Assembly: GCF_006439055.1 (NCBI RefSeq)
Contig: NZ_RCZC01000002.1
Location: 90,105 to 154,104 of the forward strand
Origin: Sphingomonas glacialis
Lineage (GTDB): Bacteria > Pseudomonadota > Alphaproteobacteria > Sphingomonadales > Sphingomonadaceae
Direction of reading: 5' to 3'
DNA: 64,000 nt
The translations under genes and the position numbers were made by a program. Positions 31,940 to 42,014 of the stretch are shown here, one piece after another. A model generated the notes under the pieces. The model saw only the letters and a list, made by a program, of their open reading frames with translations. It was not told the DNA's origin and ran no database searches. Position 1 is the stretch's first letter. Each line of letters starts with the position of its first letter.

Positions 31940-32327
31940 CGGAGCCTTGCTGCTTCTCGCGCTCGCTGCTTGCGGCGAGCCCAAGACCGACAAGGCGACG
32001 CTCGCCAAGGCCGAGGCGGAACAGCGCGCGCGCGCCGACGACAGCGGCAACATCGTCTGCGCGCAACGCGGTTCCAACGATTTCGCGCGCGTCTGCACGG
32101 TCGATCGCACGCAGAGCGCTGACGGGCTGGTGCTGACGCTGCGCCATCCCGACGGTGCGTTCCACCGCTTGCTGGTGACGCGTGACGGGCGCGGCGTGAT
32201 CGCCGCCGATGGCGCCGAAAAGGCCGTCGTCAGTGTCATCGGCAGCGGCGAGATCGAAGTGGCGCTCGGCGGCGATCGCTATCGTTTGCCCGCGACCGTC
32301 AAGGGCAAGGCCGCCACGGCGTCATGA
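31920..32327 (+). CDS. Hypothetical lipoprotein
   Basis: A 135-residue protein with a lipoprotein signal peptide: [13 protein letters not shown], with the lipobox cysteine about residue 18. The mature part is charged and has no domain I recognise. ATGs at 31920 and 31926 both fit; the first is nearer to an AGGAG 15 bases upstream. It overlaps the ilvD end and its own stop overlaps the nnr start (ATGA), so it sits in a coupled ilvD-lipoprotein-nnr-methyltransferase run. Confidence 0.8.
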   Translation: MSMRISSGALLLLALAACGEPKTDKATLAKAEAEQRARADDSGNIVCAQRGSNDFARVCTVDRTQSADGLVLTLRHPDGAFHRLLVTRDGRGVIAADGAEKAVVSVIGSGEIEVALGGDRYRLPATVKGKAATAS

Positions 32328-33748
32328 TCCGAAGCGACGGGCAGCCGATCGTCGGCGCGGCGGCGATGCGCGCCGTCGAGCAGCACGCGATCGATGCCGG
32401 CACCAGCGTCGAAGCGCTGATGGAGCGGGCCGGCGCGGCGGTCGCCGAAGCGGTGCGACGGCTTGCGGGCGGCGCGCCCGTCCTGATGCTGTGCGGGCCG
32501 GGCAACAACGGCGGCGACGGCTATGTCGCGGCGCGGCTGCTGAAGGCGAACGGGCTCGACGTCCGCCTGGCCGCCCTCAGCGACCCCAAGACCGAGGCCG
32601 CAAAGGCCGCGCGCGACGGCCGGGATGGCCCAGTCGAGGATTTCGCGAAGCTTGCCCCCGATGCCAGCCACGGCGCGGTGCTGGTCGATGCCCTGTTCGG
32701 CACCGGCCTTACGCGTCCGCTCGCGGCGGAGACCGCGACGCTTTTATCCATGCTGACCCGCCACGCGCTTCTCGCGATCACCGTCGATGTGCCGAGCGGG
32801 GTCGATACCGATAGCGGCGCGATACTCGGGAAAGCGGAGATTGCGCCCTATGCGCTGACGCTCGCACTCGGTGCGCTGAAACATGCACATGTTCTTCAAC
32901 CCGCTGCGGTTTTGTGCGGCGCGGTGCGCGTGCTCGATATCGGGCTCGACGCGACCGCGAGCCACGACTGGACGCTCGCGCGGCCCAAGCTCGCGCAACC
33001 GACCCCGGCGATGCACAAATATTCGCGCGGGCTCGTCGTCGTGATCGGCGGCGCGATGCCCGGCGCCGCCGCGCTCGCGGCAAGCGCCGCGATGCATGTC
33101 GGCGCCGGCTACACCGTTTTGCTCGGCGCAGCGCCCGACATGCCGCACGCGCTCGTCCAGCGTGCATGGTCGCCCGAGGCATTGGCCGCAACACTCGACG
33201 GCAAGAAGCCCGAAGCGACCGCGATCATCGTCGGCCCTGGGCTCGGCAAAGGCGAGGACGCCGCTGAAAAGCTCGAGCACGCGCTGGCGAGCGGCTATCC
33301 CCTCATGATCGACGGTGACGCGCTCCACCGCCTCGACGCTGCAATGTTCGACCGGATCAAGGCGCGTGACGCCGACGCCCCCGTCGTGCTCACCCCGCAT
33401 GCTGGCGAGTTCCACGCCGTGTTCGGCGCCTATACCGGCAGCAAGATCGACGCCGCCCGCGCCGCCGCCGCGCGCTCGGGTGCCATCGTCGTCTTCAAGG
33501 GCCCCGACACCGTGATCGCCTATCCCGACGGTCGCACCCGCACCGCGACCCAGGCCAATCCCTGGCTCTCGACCGCCGGCACCGGCGACGTCCTGGCAGG
33601 CACGATCGGCGGGATGCTCGCCAGCGACGCACCGCACCCGGTCGAGGCGGGGGTGTGGCTCCACGCCGAAGCCGCGCGGCGGCTCGGCGCGGCATTCCTC
33701 GCCGATGATCTGGCGGTAGAACTTTCCAAAGTAAGGGGCGCCCTGTGA
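32324..33748 (+). CDS. nnr: Bifunctional NAD(P)H-hydrate epimerase / ADP-dependent dehydratase
   Basis: Repairs hydrated NAD(P)H. The N-terminal YjeF epimerase domain (about 1-205) has LCGPGNNGGDGYVAA at residues 57-70. The C-terminal ribokinase-like dehydratase domain (about 220-474) has TPHAGEF, VVFKGPDTVI and the AGTGDVLAGTIGGML loop. The 474-residue length is normal. It is linked by 4-base overlaps on both sides, ATGA upstream and GTGA downstream. Confidence 0.95.
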   Translation: MIRSDGQPIVGAAAMRAVEQHAIDAGTSVEALMERAGAAVAEAVRRLAGGAPVLMLCGPGNNGGDGYVAARLLKANGLDVRLAALSDPKTEAAKAARDGRDGPVEDFAKLAPDASHGAVLVDALFGTGLTRPLAAETATLLSMLTRHALLAITVDVPSGVDTDSGAILGKAEIAPYALTLALGALKHAHVLQPAAVLCGAVRVLDIGLDATASHDWTLARPKLAQPTPAMHKYSRGLVVVIGGAMPGAAALAASAAMHVGAGYTVLLGAAPDMPHALVQRAWSPEALAATLDGKKPEATAIIVGPGLGKGEDAAEKLEHALASGYPLMIDGDALHRLDAAMFDRIKARDADAPVVLTPHAGEFHAVFGAYTGSKIDAARAAAARSGAIVVFKGPDTVIAYPDGRTRTATQANPWLSTAGTGDVLAGTIGGMLASDAPHPVEAGVWLHAEAARRLGAAFLADDLAVELSKVRGAL

Positions 33749-34929
33749 GCGACGTCATCGTTCGAGTTGCCGCCCGCGGCGACGGCATCACCGCCGACGG
33801 CCGCCACGCCGCCTATGCGGCCCCCGGCGACACGCTGACCGCCGACAACGTCGTCGTGCCCGGCCCGCATCACCAGCCCCCGCCATGCCGCCACTTCCCC
33901 GTCTGCGGCGGCTGCCAGCTCCAGCATCTCGACGATGCGAGCTACGCCGATTTCCTCACCGACCGCATCGCCGGTGCGCTCGCCGCGCAGGGCCTGACCG
34001 CGCCGATCCGCCCACCCGCGCTATCGCCCACGCACACCCGCCGCCGCGCGACGCTGCATGCCGAGGCGAAGGGCGGGGGGCTCCAGCTCGGCTTCAGCGA
34101 GCAAGCGAGCCACGCGATCGTCGACCTGCGCGAATGCTGGATCCTGACGCCGACGCTGTTCGCGCTCGTCGCCCCGTTGCGCAAGCTGCTCGCCCGCGCG
34201 CTGAAGGGCCGCGCGCGCGTCCATCTGACCGAGCTCGACCAGGGCATCGACGTGCTGATCGAAGGCACGATCGCCGATGGCCTCGCGATCGCCGAAGCGA
34301 TCACCGCCTTCTGCAGCGCGAACGGTGTCGCACGGCTCGCGATCGATGACGGGATCGGCCCCGAGACGCGCTGGGAGCCTGAGGCGGTGACGATCACGCT
34401 CGGCGGCGTCGCAGTGCCGTTCCCGGCCGGCAGCTTCCTCCAGGCGACGCAGGAAGGCGAGGCCGCCCTCGTCGCGGCGGTGCGCGAAGCGATCGGCGAT
34501 GCCAGGATCAGCGCCGATCTGTTCGCCGGGCTCGGCACCTTCGCGCTGTCGCTGCCCGGCAAGGTCTATGCCGCCGAGGCCGGGCGCGACGCGATCTTCG
34601 CGCTCAAGGCGGGGGCGGCGCAGGCGGGACGGGCGGTGTTCGCCGAGCATCGCGACCTGTTCCGCCGCCCGCTGACCTCGGCCGAATGCGACCGCTTCGC
34701 CGCAATCGTGCTCGATCCGCCCCGTGCCGGCGCGAAGGAGCAGATCGCGCAGCTGGCAGGCTCAAAGATGCCGGTGATCGCCTATGTCTCATGCAATCCC
34801 AGCAGCTTCGCACGCGATGCTGAGATCCTGTCGAAGGGTGGCTACACGCTCGACTGGATCCAGCCGGTCGGCCAGTTCCGCTGGTCGACGCATGCCGAAC
34901 TCGCCGCGCGGTTCAGCCGTCAGGGATAG
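33745..34929 (+). CDS. RlmD-type 23S rRNA (uracil-C5) methyltransferase
   Basis: An SAM-dependent RNA methyltransferase of the TrmA/RlmD group, 394 residues. Three iron-sulfur cysteines lie in [11 protein letters not shown] (48, 54, 57) and the fourth is Cys131 (ECWIL). The SAM-binding motif is [14 protein letters not shown], and catalytic Cys350 lies in [12 protein letters not shown]. The N-terminal TRAM domain is short. The GTG start overlaps the nnr stop. It ends in a 10-base convergent overlap with truA. The exact target uridine cannot be told. Confidence 0.9.
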   Translation: MSDVIVRVAARGDGITADGRHAAYAAPGDTLTADNVVVPGPHHQPPPCRHFPVCGGCQLQHLDDASYADFLTDRIAGALAAQGLTAPIRPPALSPTHTRRRATLHAEAKGGGLQLGFSEQASHAIVDLRECWILTPTLFALVAPLRKLLARALKGRARVHLTELDQGIDVLIEGTIADGLAIAEAITAFCSANGVARLAIDDGIGPETRWEPEAVTITLGGVAVPFPAGSFLQATQEGEAALVAAVREAIGDARISADLFAGLGTFALSLPGKVYAAEAGRDAIFALKAGAAQAGRAVFAEHRDLFRRPLTSAECDRFAAIVLDPPRAGAKEQIAQLAGSKMPVIAYVSCNPSSFARDAEILSKGGYTLDWIQPVGQFRWSTHAELAARFSRQG

Positions 34930-35660
34930 TCGGCGCGCAGGAAGTAGAGCCCATCGGGCGGCGCATTGAGCCCGAGCCGGGTGCGGTCGCGCGCCTCGAG
35001 CGCGGCGGCCATGTCGTCGGGCGACCATTTCCCCAGCCCGACGAGCGACAGTGAGCCGACCATCGAGCGCACCTGATGATGCAGGAACGACCGCGCCGAG
35101 GCGAACACGCTGATCCGGTCACCCTCCGCGACGACATCGAGCCGGTCGAGCGTGCGGATCGGGCTGTCGGCTTGGCAATGCGCCGCGCGAAAGGTGGTGA
35201 AGTCATGCCGCCCGACGAGCCGCGCCGCGCCCTCGGCCATCGCTTGTGCATCGAGCGGGGCAGGGACGCGCCATGCCAGCCCGCGCTCTACCGTCAGCGG
35301 CGCGCGGCGCGTGACGATGCGGAATTCGTAATGCCGCCGAATGCATGAAAAGCGCGCGTGCCAGTCGTCGGGAACGACGTCGCACTCGACGATCGCGACC
35401 GGATCGGGACGGACCAGCGCGTTGAGCGCTTCCATCAGCCGAAACGGCGTGATCTCGCGCGCGACATCGACATGCGCCCGCATCCCCAGCGCGTGAACGC
35501 CCGCATCGGTCCGCCCCGCGGCCTGGACTGCGACGGTCTCGCCGGTGACGGCATGGACCGCGCGCTCGATCGACGCCTGGACGCTCGCGCCATTGTCCTG
35601 CCGCTGCCAGCCGACGAACGGGCGCCCGTCATATTCGACCGTCAGCGCGAAACGCGTCAA
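34920..35660 (-). CDS. truA: tRNA pseudouridine(38-40) synthase
   Basis: Converts uridines 38-40 of the tRNA anticodon arm to pseudouridine. The 246 residues begin [20 protein letters not shown], and catalytic Asp52 lies in [13 protein letters not shown]. Translation starts at a TTG that overlaps the fmt stop by four bases (TTGA); no ATG or GTG fits, so it depends on coupling to fmt. Longer frames upstream run into fmt and have no homology. Confidence 0.93.
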   Translation of the reverse strand: MTRFALTVEYDGRPFVGWQRQDNGASVQASIERAVHAVTGETVAVQAAGRTDAGVHALGMRAHVDVAREITPFRLMEALNALVRPDPVAIVECDVVPDDWHARFSCIRRHYEFRIVTRRAPLTVERGLAWRVPAPLDAQAMAEGAARLVGRHDFTTFRAAHCQADSPIRTLDRLDVVAEGDRISVFASARSFLHHQVRSMVGSLSLVGLGKWSPDDMAAALEARDRTRLGLNAPPDGLYFLRADYP

Positions 35661-36622
35661 AGCTGTGTCCCCGCAGGGATCGCAAAGCCACGCAGCAGCT
35701 CGCCAGCGGTCATGACGCCACGCCCCGCGCGCTGGAGCAGGGTCGGCCGGATCGCGCCGTCGCCGCACGCAATCGTGAGCAGATCGTCGAGCACCACCCC
35801 GCCGTCGCCCCGACGGAGGCCGGGGCCGTCCGGTTGCTCGGATTCGCTGTCCTCATGCAGATCCCCGCCTTCGCCGGGATGACGGATTTGCGCCGCCAGC
35901 ACCTTGATCCGCTCGCCCTGAAACTCGAAGAACGCCCCGGGCACCGGATTGAACCCGCGGACCTGCCGCTCGACTGCAGCGGCGCTCTGCGTGAAATCGA
36001 GCCGCGCCTCGGCCTTGTCGATCTTGGCGGCATAGGTCACGCCGTCCCCGGGCTGCGCGACCGGCGCAAAGGCGTCGAGATCGCCCAACACCTCCACCAT
36101 CAGCCGAGCACCCATAGCGCTCAGCTCATCGGTCAGCACACCCGCCGTCTTGGCATCGACCGGCGTCGTATCGCGCAGCAGCACCGGTCCGGTATCGAGC
36201 CCGGCCTCCATCTGCATGATGCACACCCCCGTCGCGGCATCGCCGGCAAGGATCGCCCGCTGGATCGGCGCCGCGCCGCGCCAGCGCGGCAGCAGCGAGG
36301 CATGGACGTTGAGGCACCCACGCGCCGGCGCATCGAGCACCGCGCGCGGCAGGATCAGCCCGTAGGCGGCGACCACCGCCACATCCGCGCCGAAGCCGGC
36401 GAACTCCGCCTGCGCTTCGGCATCGCGAAATGTCACCGGCGTGCGCACCGCGATCCCCAGCGCCTCGGCGCGCGCCTGGACGGGCGAGGGGGTGAGCGCC
36501 TTGCCACGCCCGGCGCGCCGAGGGGGCTGGCTGTACGAGGCGACGACGTCATGCCCGGCATCGACCAGCGCCTGAAGCACCGGGACCGAGAAATCGGGCG
36601 TGCCCATGAAGATAATCCGCAT
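35657..36622 (-). CDS. fmt: Methionyl-tRNA formyltransferase, with an in-frame palindrome insertion
   Basis: Formylates initiator Met-tRNA using 10-formyl-THF. The 321 residues show [16 protein letters not shown], the catalytic Asn/His/Asp trio in [18 protein letters not shown] and GLDTGP, and a C-terminal OB domain. Residues about 246-274 (from IRHPGEGG to RRGDGG) are encoded by a family B palindrome and replace what should be a short linker within the C-terminal domain, just before [17 protein letters not shown]. The frame stays open, so the enzyme is presumably active. truA follows by TTGA overlap; def and recR lie divergently. Confidence 0.96.
   Translation of the reverse strand: MRIIFMGTPDFSVPVLQALVDAGHDVVASYSQPPRRAGRGKALTPSPVQARAEALGIAVRTPVTFRDAEAQAEFAGFGADVAVVAAYGLILPRAVLDAPARGCLNVHASLLPRWRGAAPIQRAILAGDAATGVCIMQMEAGLDTGPVLLRDTTPVDAKTAGVLTDELSAMGARLMVEVLGDLDAFAPVAQPGDGVTYAAKIDKAEARLDFTQSAAAVERQVRGFNPVPGAFFEFQGERIKVLAAQIRHPGEGGDLHEDSESEQPDGPGLRRGDGGVVLDDLLTIACGDGAIRPTLLQRAGRGVMTAGELLRGFAIPAGTQL
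35803..35885. repeat. Family B paired palindrome inside fmt
   Basis: The left arm CGTCGCCCCGACGGAGGCCG begins at 35803; the right arm ATCCCCGCCTTCGCCGGGAT begins at 35861. The arms are diverged from each other but clearly family B. It is read through on the minus strand as fmt codons without a stop. Confidence 0.88.
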
Positions 36623-36662
36623 GCTGGCGCTTTGCGATCGGGCGGCCGTAAACACAAGACTT

Positions 36663-36753
36663 CGTCGCCCCGGCGCAGGCCGGGGCCGCTGCGTTAGGCG
36701 CGAATCCGGCGTTGCGCGCCGCAAACCGGCCCCGGCCTCCGCCGGGGCGACGG
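36663..36753. repeat. Family B paired palindrome between fmt and recR
   Basis: CGTCGCCCCGGCGCAGGCCG at 36663 and its inverse ending at 36753. It fills most of the divergent fmt-recR spacer, so the promoters of both genes must lie in or beside it. Confidence 0.87.
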
Positions 36754-36791
36754 ATAGTGACGAACGTCGTTCCGCCCCCTATCTCTGGGCG

Positions 36792-37388
36792 ATGGCCTCT
36801 CCCGAAATCGAAGCACTCACGCAAGCGCTGTCCAAACTGCCCGGCCTCGGCCCGAGATCGGCACGGCGGGCGGTGCTGCATTTGCTCAAGAAGCGCGAGG
36901 GGGCATTGGCGCCGCTGCTCAATGCTTTAATGGCGGTCGAGGAAAACCTCTCAACTTGCTCGATTTGCGGCAATATCGACACGACCAACCCCTGCGGCGT
37001 ATGCGCCGACCCACGCCGCGATGGGCGCGCGCTCTGCGTCGTCGAAGAGGTCGCCGATCTCTGGGCACTCGATCGCTCGCGGCTGTTCCCGGGGCGCTTC
37101 CATGTGCTCGGCGGGCGGCTGTCGGCGCTCGAGGGCGTTCGCCCGGAAGATCTCGCGATCGAGTCGCTCGTCCGCCGGATCGCCGATGGCGGCATCGACG
37201 AAGTCGTGCTGGCGATGAACGCCACGCTCGAGGGCCAGACCACCGCGCATTATCTCGCCGAGCGGATCGAGCGTTTTCCGATCCGGATTACCCAGTTGGC
37301 GCATGGGCTGCCGGTTGGGGGCGAACTCGATTACCTCGATGAAGGCACCCTGGCACAGGCGCTCCGTGCGCGGCGGCCGGTTTCGTAG
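36792..37388 (+). CDS. recR: Recombination mediator protein RecR
   Basis: A ring-forming protein of the RecFOR gap-repair pathway, 198 residues. It has an N-terminal HhH ([11 protein letters not shown]), a Cys4 zinc finger (Cys56, Cys59, Cys68, Cys71), a Toprim domain ([10 protein letters not shown] onwards) and the C-terminal [20 protein letters not shown]. The start MASPEIEAL fits the family; upstream sequence is repeat. It is divergent from fmt, and def follows after a family C repeat. Confidence 0.96.
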   Translation: MASPEIEALTQALSKLPGLGPRSARRAVLHLLKKREGALAPLLNALMAVEENLSTCSICGNIDTTNPCGVCADPRRDGRALCVVEEVADLWALDRSRLFPGRFHVLGGRLSALEGVRPEDLAIESLVRRIADGGIDEVVLAMNATLEGQTTAHYLAERIERFPIRITQLAHGLPVGGELDYLDEGTLAQALRARRPVS

Positions 37389-37393
37389 GAAGA

Positions 37394-37560
37394 TTTTGTT
37401 CGCGCGGAGGCGCGGAGACGCGGAGAGAAGAAAGAAGAAGGGGCTCCCGTGGTGTGGCGGTCTGTAGCAGGGGTAGCCACGCGCGTAATGCTGCCCGCTT
37501 CGCGGGCGCTCTCAACGAGGCCTACCTCTCCGCGCCTCCGCGCCTCCGCGCGAACAAAAT
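37394..37560. repeat. Family C long inverted repeat between recR and def
   Basis: TTTTGTTCGCGCGGAGGCGC at 37394, continuing GGAGACGCGGAGAG, is inverted as CTCTCCGCGCCTCCGCGCCT ending in CGCGCGAACAAAAT at 37560. The arms are about 34 bases, and the spacer holds a smaller GCCCGCTTCGCGGGC hairpin. Relatives are clustered at 50172-50440. Confidence 0.85.
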
Positions 37561-37651
37561 TTCTTCCTTCTTTGTGGCTTTGCGTCGTCGCACGCGCCCA
37601 TCTTCAGCCGGAAAGCTTGACGCACGCCGCGACCTTTCCTAGCTCGCGGGA

Positions 37652-38182
37652 ATGGCTGTCCTAGAAATCCTCGAAGTCCCGCACCCCGGCCTCCGCGCCG
37701 TCGCCAAGCCCGTCGAAACGGTGGATGACGCCGTGAAGAAGATCGTCGCCGACATGTTCGACACGATGTACGACGCGCGCGGCATCGGTCTGGCGGCAAC
37801 GCAGGTCGGCATCGAGCAGCGCATCGTCGTGATCGACCTGCAGGAGCCCGAGTCCGAGGAAGAAGACGCCAAGCCGGTCCGCAAGCCGCTCGTCTACATC
37901 AACCCCGAGCTGATCTCGGTCAGCGAGGAAACCTCGTTCTACAACGAAGGCTGCCTCTCGATCCCCGAGCAATATGCCGAGGTCGAGCGCCCGACCGGCT
38001 GCCGCGCGCGCTGGCTCGACGAGCAGGGCGCCGCGCACGAAGGCGATTTCGACGGCCTGCTCGCGACCGCGCTGCAGCACGAGATCGACCATCTCAACGG
38101 CGTGCTGTTCATCGATCACATCTCGAAGCTCAAGCGCGACATGCTGCTCAAGAAGCTGACCAAGATGCGCAAGACGGCCTAA
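37652..38182 (+). CDS. def: Peptide deformylase
   Basis: A metalloenzyme that removes the N-formyl group added through Fmt. All three motifs are present: GIGLAATQVG (44-53), EGCLSIP with metal ligand Cys101, and HEIDHLNG with His143, Glu144 and His147. The 176-residue length is normal. An acidic insert (EPESEEEDAK, about 66-75) is a mild peculiarity. It functions together with fmt 1 kb away. Confidence 0.97.
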   Translation: MAVLEILEVPHPGLRAVAKPVETVDDAVKKIVADMFDTMYDARGIGLAATQVGIEQRIVVIDLQEPESEEEDAKPVRKPLVYINPELISVSEETSFYNEGCLSIPEQYAEVERPTGCRARWLDEQGAAHEGDFDGLLATALQHEIDHLNGVLFIDHISKLKRDMLLKKLTKMRKTA

Positions 38183-38277
38183 TCGCCGGGGCCGATCCCG
38201 TATCGGCATGCCGGAGCGGGCGGCCGACGATACAAGACCCAATCCGTATCCGTCGGCAACGCCATCCAGCGTAGAGA

Positions 38278-38481
38278 TTACCCCAATTCGGTGAGTTCAG
38301 CAGGCATGGCCGAGGTTCCGGTTATCCTTGCGATCAGCCGTTCTAGTAAGTGAATCCGCGCCTCGAGATCGCTTATCTTGCCCGAGGCAGACAGTCCTCC
38401 AAGGATAAACCCTCCCGAGACGCCGATACTCCCTGCCGCGAACATCGATATCAGCACGAACATCGGCGAAAACGGTCCCAT
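38278..38481 (-). CDS. Small hypothetical membrane protein
   Basis: A 67-residue protein I do not recognise. A glycine-rich membrane helix (about 7-30, MFVLISMFAAGSIGVSGGFI) is followed by a short amphipathic, possibly coiled-coil segment (ISDLEARIHLLERLIARI). AAAGGG lies 7 bases before the ATG. It stands downstream of fhs on the same strand. The layout resembles phage-shock PspB-like small proteins, but similarity is too weak to claim. Confidence 0.5.
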   Translation of the reverse strand: MGPFSPMFVLISMFAAGSIGVSGGFILGGLSASGKISDLEARIHLLERLIARITGTSAMPAELTELG

Positions 38482-38632
38482 CGCGCGGCCCTTTATCTGG
38501 CTTATCCTTGCGGCATGCCTGAGACGTACCAAGGAACCTTGGATTTCGGTAGTCTTATCAGGTTGATGCACTTTATCGTCGCTCCGCACGGGCGCGACCA
38601 TGCGGAGCGCATGCTCGAAACCGGATCCCCCA

Positions 38633-40294
38633 TCAGAACAGCCCCTCGATCTCACCCCCAGCCCCAAACCTAATCCCCTCCGCCGCCGGAACCCGCGGCA
38701 GCCCGGGCATCGTCATGATCTCCCCGCAGATCGCCACCACGAATCCCGCGCCCGCGCTGAGGCGCACCTCGCGCACCGGCACGACATGCCCGGTCGGCGC
38801 GCCGAGCTTGGCCGGGTCGGTCGAAAAGCTGTACTGCGTCTTGGCCATGCACACCGGCAGATGCCCGAACCCCGCCGCCTCGAACCGCGCGAGCTGCGCC
38901 AGCACCGAAGGCTCGGCAACGGCTTCCTCGGCACGATAAATGCGCGTCGCGACGGTGGTGATCTTGTCGAACAGCGACAGATCGTCAGCATAGAGCGGCG
39001 CGAATTGCGACGGCGCATCCGCCAGCGCCGCGACCTTCTCGGCCAGCTCGACAGCCCCCGCGCCGCCCTCGGCCCAATGCGAGCACAACACCGCCTCGCA
39101 TCCTTGGGCGCCCGCGATCTCGTGAATCACCGCGACTTCCTCGGGCGTATCGCCGTCGAAGCGGTTGATCGCCACCACGACCGGCACCCCGAACGCGCGG
39201 ACATTCTCGATATGCCGCGCGAGGTTGACACCACCGCGGCGTACCGCCTCGGCATCGGGCGCGCCGAGATCGGCCTTGGCCACGCCCCCGTTCATCTTGA
39301 GCGCCCGCACCGTCGCGACGATCACCGCCGCCGCGGGCTTCAACCCGGCCTGGCGGCACTTGATGTCGAAAAACTTCTCCGCCCCCAGGTCCGCCCCGAA
39401 CCCCGCCTCGGTCACGACATAGTCGGCCAGCCCCAAAGCGGCGCGCGTGGCGATCACCGAGTTGCAGCCATGCGCGATATTGGCGAACGGCCCGCCATGG
39501 ACGAACGCCGGCGTGCCCTCGAGCGTCTGGACGAGGTTGGGCTTGACGGCTTGCGCGAGCAGCACCGCCATCGCGCCATCGGCCTTGAGATCGCGCGCCG
39601 TCACCGGCTGCTTGCCGCGCGTATAGGCGACGACGATCCGCCCGAGCCGTGCCTCGAGATCGTGCAGGTCGCTCGCCAGACACAGGATCGCCATCACCTC
39701 GGAAGCGACCGTAATGTCGAACCCGCTCTCGCGCGGATAGCCGTTGGCCGGCCCGCCGAGCGACTGGGCGATGTCGCGGAGTGCCCGGTCGTTCATGTCG
39801 AGCACGCGCCGCCATACGATCCGCCGCACATCGATATCGAGCGCATTGCCCCAATGGACATGGTTGTCGATCATCGCCGCGAGCAGATTGTGCGCCGAGG
39901 TGATCGCGTGGAAATCGCCGGTGAAGTGGAGGTTGATGTCCTCCATCGGCACCACCTGCGCATACCCACCGCCGGTCGCGCCGCCCTTGGTGCCGAAGCA
40001 CGGCCCGAGCGACGGCTCGCGCAACGCGAGCATCGTCTTGCGCCCGGTGCGGTTGAGCGCATCGGCGAGCCCGACCGAGGTGGTCGATTTACCTTCGCCC
40101 GCAGGCGTAGGGTTGATCGCGGTGACGAGGATCAGTTTGCCCTGCGCCACGGGGGCGGGGAGCGCGGCCAGATCGATCTTCGCCTTGTGATGGCCATAGG
40201 GCTCAACCGCTTGCGGAGGGATCCCGGCTGCGGCGGCGATCGCGCCGATGGGTTGCAGAGTGGCGGCGCGCGAGATCGCGATGTCGGTGAGCAT
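38633..40294 (-). CDS. fhs: Formate-tetrahydrofolate ligase
   Basis: ATP-dependent synthesis of 10-formyl-THF from formate and THF, supplying one-carbon units for purines and for Fmt. The 553 residues show the P-loop [15 protein letters not shown] (about 61-75), [22 protein letters not shown], and the conserved C-terminal [20 protein letters not shown]. It is divergent from rmuC and stands alone. Confidence 0.96.
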   Translation of the reverse strand: MLTDIAISRAATLQPIGAIAAAAGIPPQAVEPYGHHKAKIDLAALPAPVAQGKLILVTAINPTPAGEGKSTTSVGLADALNRTGRKTMLALREPSLGPCFGTKGGATGGGYAQVVPMEDINLHFTGDFHAITSAHNLLAAMIDNHVHWGNALDIDVRRIVWRRVLDMNDRALRDIAQSLGGPANGYPRESGFDITVASEVMAILCLASDLHDLEARLGRIVVAYTRGKQPVTARDLKADGAMAVLLAQAVKPNLVQTLEGTPAFVHGGPFANIAHGCNSVIATRAALGLADYVVTEAGFGADLGAEKFFDIKCRQAGLKPAAAVIVATVRALKMNGGVAKADLGAPDAEAVRRGGVNLARHIENVRAFGVPVVVAINRFDGDTPEEVAVIHEIAGAQGCEAVLCSHWAEGGAGAVELAEKVAALADAPSQFAPLYADDLSLFDKITTVATRIYRAEEAVAEPSVLAQLARFEAAGFGHLPVCMAKTQYSFSTDPAKLGAPTGHVVPVREVRLSAGAGFVVAICGEIMTMPGLPRVPAAEGIRFGAGGEIEGLF

Positions 40295-40446
40295 AGGAAG
40301 GCCCTACCAAATCCCGCGCAAAAGGGGAGATGGAGAATGATGGCCAGGGCGCGCACGCCAGCATCACCACTCGGTCCGTCGCGCAAGCATTTACCATCCG
40401 GATCGCGCGGGCTACGAGTTCGCAGAATGTTCCAGTGAGACCCACG

Positions 40447-41991
40447 ATGACCGGATTGACGATAGCCCTGTTGGCGATAGCCGCGCTGCTGATCGGGCTC
40501 GCGCTCGGCTGGGTGCTCGGCAGCAAGCCGGTCGCCGCCGCGCGCGCCGATTCGGCCGCGCGCGAGGCCGACTTCAAGCGCGCGATCGTCGATCTCGCGA
40601 GCGCCGAGGAACGCGCGCGCGCCGCCGACCAGCTCCGCGCCGAACTCGCCACGATCCGCGACGAGCGCGACGTCGCGCGGCTCGAGAACACGGCATTGAA
40701 GACCCACACTGCAGCGTTCGAAAGCCGTCTCGCCGACATGCACGCGACCAACGATGCGCGGCAACGCGCGGAGCGCGACACCTATGAGGGGCGCATCGCC
40801 GATATCCGCCAGGTCACCGCAGCGCGCGAGAAAATGATCAGCGACACGCATGCGACGCGCATCGCCGAACTGCTCCACGCCAAGGAGCTGCTCGCGACGC
40901 AATTCGCCGAGGTGTCGAACAAGCTGCTGACCGACGCGCAGAACGCCTTCCTCAAACGCGCCGACGAACGCTTCCGCCAGTCGGAGGAGACCGCGGGCGC
41001 GAACCTCAAATCGATGCTCCAGCCGGTCAGCGACCGCCTGCTGCGCTACGAAGAGGCGGTGACCAAGGTCGAGCTCGACCGCGTCAGCGCGTTCGACCAG
41101 CTCAAGGGCCAGATCGAGGGGCTCCGCGTCGGCCAGGAAAAGGTCTCGAGCGAGGCCGCGAAGCTCGTCAATTCGCTGCGCAACGCGCCGAAATCGCGCG
41201 GCCGCTGGGGCGAGCAGCAGCTGAAGAACGTGCTCGAGACCTGCGGTCTCTCCGAACACACCGATTTCCAGACCGAGGTCTCGGTCGCGAGCGGCGACGC
41301 CGACGAGCGGGCAGGCGGCCGGCTGCGCCCCGACGCGATCGTCAAGGTCCCCGGTGGCCGCGCACTGGTGATCGACGCCAAGGTGTCACTCAACGCCTAT
41401 CAGGACGCGTTCGGCGCGGTCGACGAGGAAGAGCGCGCGAAAGGCCTCGCGCTCCACGCCGCGGCGATGCGCGCGCACGTCAACGGGCTCGGCAACAAGG
41501 CCTATTGGAGCCAGTTCGCCGACGCGCCCGATTACGTCATCATGTTCGTGCCCGGCGAGCATTTCCTCTCCGCCGCGCTCGAGCAGGACCCGACGCTGTG
41601 GGACTTCGCCTTCGAAAAGCGCGTGCTGCTCGCGACGCCGACCAACCTGATCGCGATCGCGCGCACCGTCGCGGCGGTATGGCGTCAGGAACGGCTCGCC
41701 AAGGAGGCCGCCGAGATCGGCCGGCTCGGCAAGGAAATGCACGATCGCCTCGCCAAGGTGGCGGACGACCTCCGCAAGGTGGGCGCCGGGCTCAACAGCG
41801 CGGTCAACAATTTCAACAGCTTCTCGAATTCGTTCAACGGCCGCCTGATGGTGACCGGCCGCAAGTTCCGCGACCTCAACATCGAGACCGGTGCGCGCGA
41901 ACTCGAAGACGTCTCGCCGGTCGAGGCGCTGGCGCGCTACGACGACGGTGCGAAACTCTTGACGCAGGCCGAGGAAAAGGCGTCAGAATAA
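40447..41991 (+). CDS. rmuC: DNA recombination protein RmuC
   Basis: A 514-residue protein of the RmuC family, thought to limit recombination at inverted repeats. An N-terminal membrane helix (about 5-25) is followed by a long coiled coil (about 30-200). The conserved nuclease-like domain includes RGRWGEQQLKNVLE, RPDAIVKVPGGRALVIDAKVSLNAY and DYVIMFVPGEHF. The start MTGLTIALL places the helix at the N-terminus; upstream codons are not conserved. RmuC beside a repeat-rich genome is noteworthy but may be coincidence. Confidence 0.92.
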   Translation: MTGLTIALLAIAALLIGLALGWVLGSKPVAAARADSAAREADFKRAIVDLASAEERARAADQLRAELATIRDERDVARLENTALKTHTAAFESRLADMHATNDARQRAERDTYEGRIADIRQVTAAREKMISDTHATRIAELLHAKELLATQFAEVSNKLLTDAQNAFLKRADERFRQSEETAGANLKSMLQPVSDRLLRYEEAVTKVELDRVSAFDQLKGQIEGLRVGQEKVSSEAAKLVNSLRNAPKSRGRWGEQQLKNVLETCGLSEHTDFQTEVSVASGDADERAGGRLRPDAIVKVPGGRALVIDAKVSLNAYQDAFGAVDEEERAKGLALHAAAMRAHVNGLGNKAYWSQFADAPDYVIMFVPGEHFLSAALEQDPTLWDFAFEKRVLLATPTNLIAIARTVAAVWRQERLAKEAAEIGRLGKEMHDRLAKVADDLRKVGAGLNSAVNNFNSFSNSFNGRLMVTGRKFRDLNIETGARELEDVSPVEALARYDDGAKLLTQAEEKASE

Positions 41992-42014
41992 GCCTCACAT
42001 AGCGGAGACGGTGA

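Noticed and set aside
36600..36791. N-terminal extension of recR through the family B repeat
   Set aside because: RecR homologues begin at MASPEIEAL; the extension is repeat-derived and the intergenic fmt start overlaps it.
37394..37560. CRISPR array or insertion sequence
   Set aside because: Inverted, not direct, repeats with no regular spacers and no transposase or cas gene.
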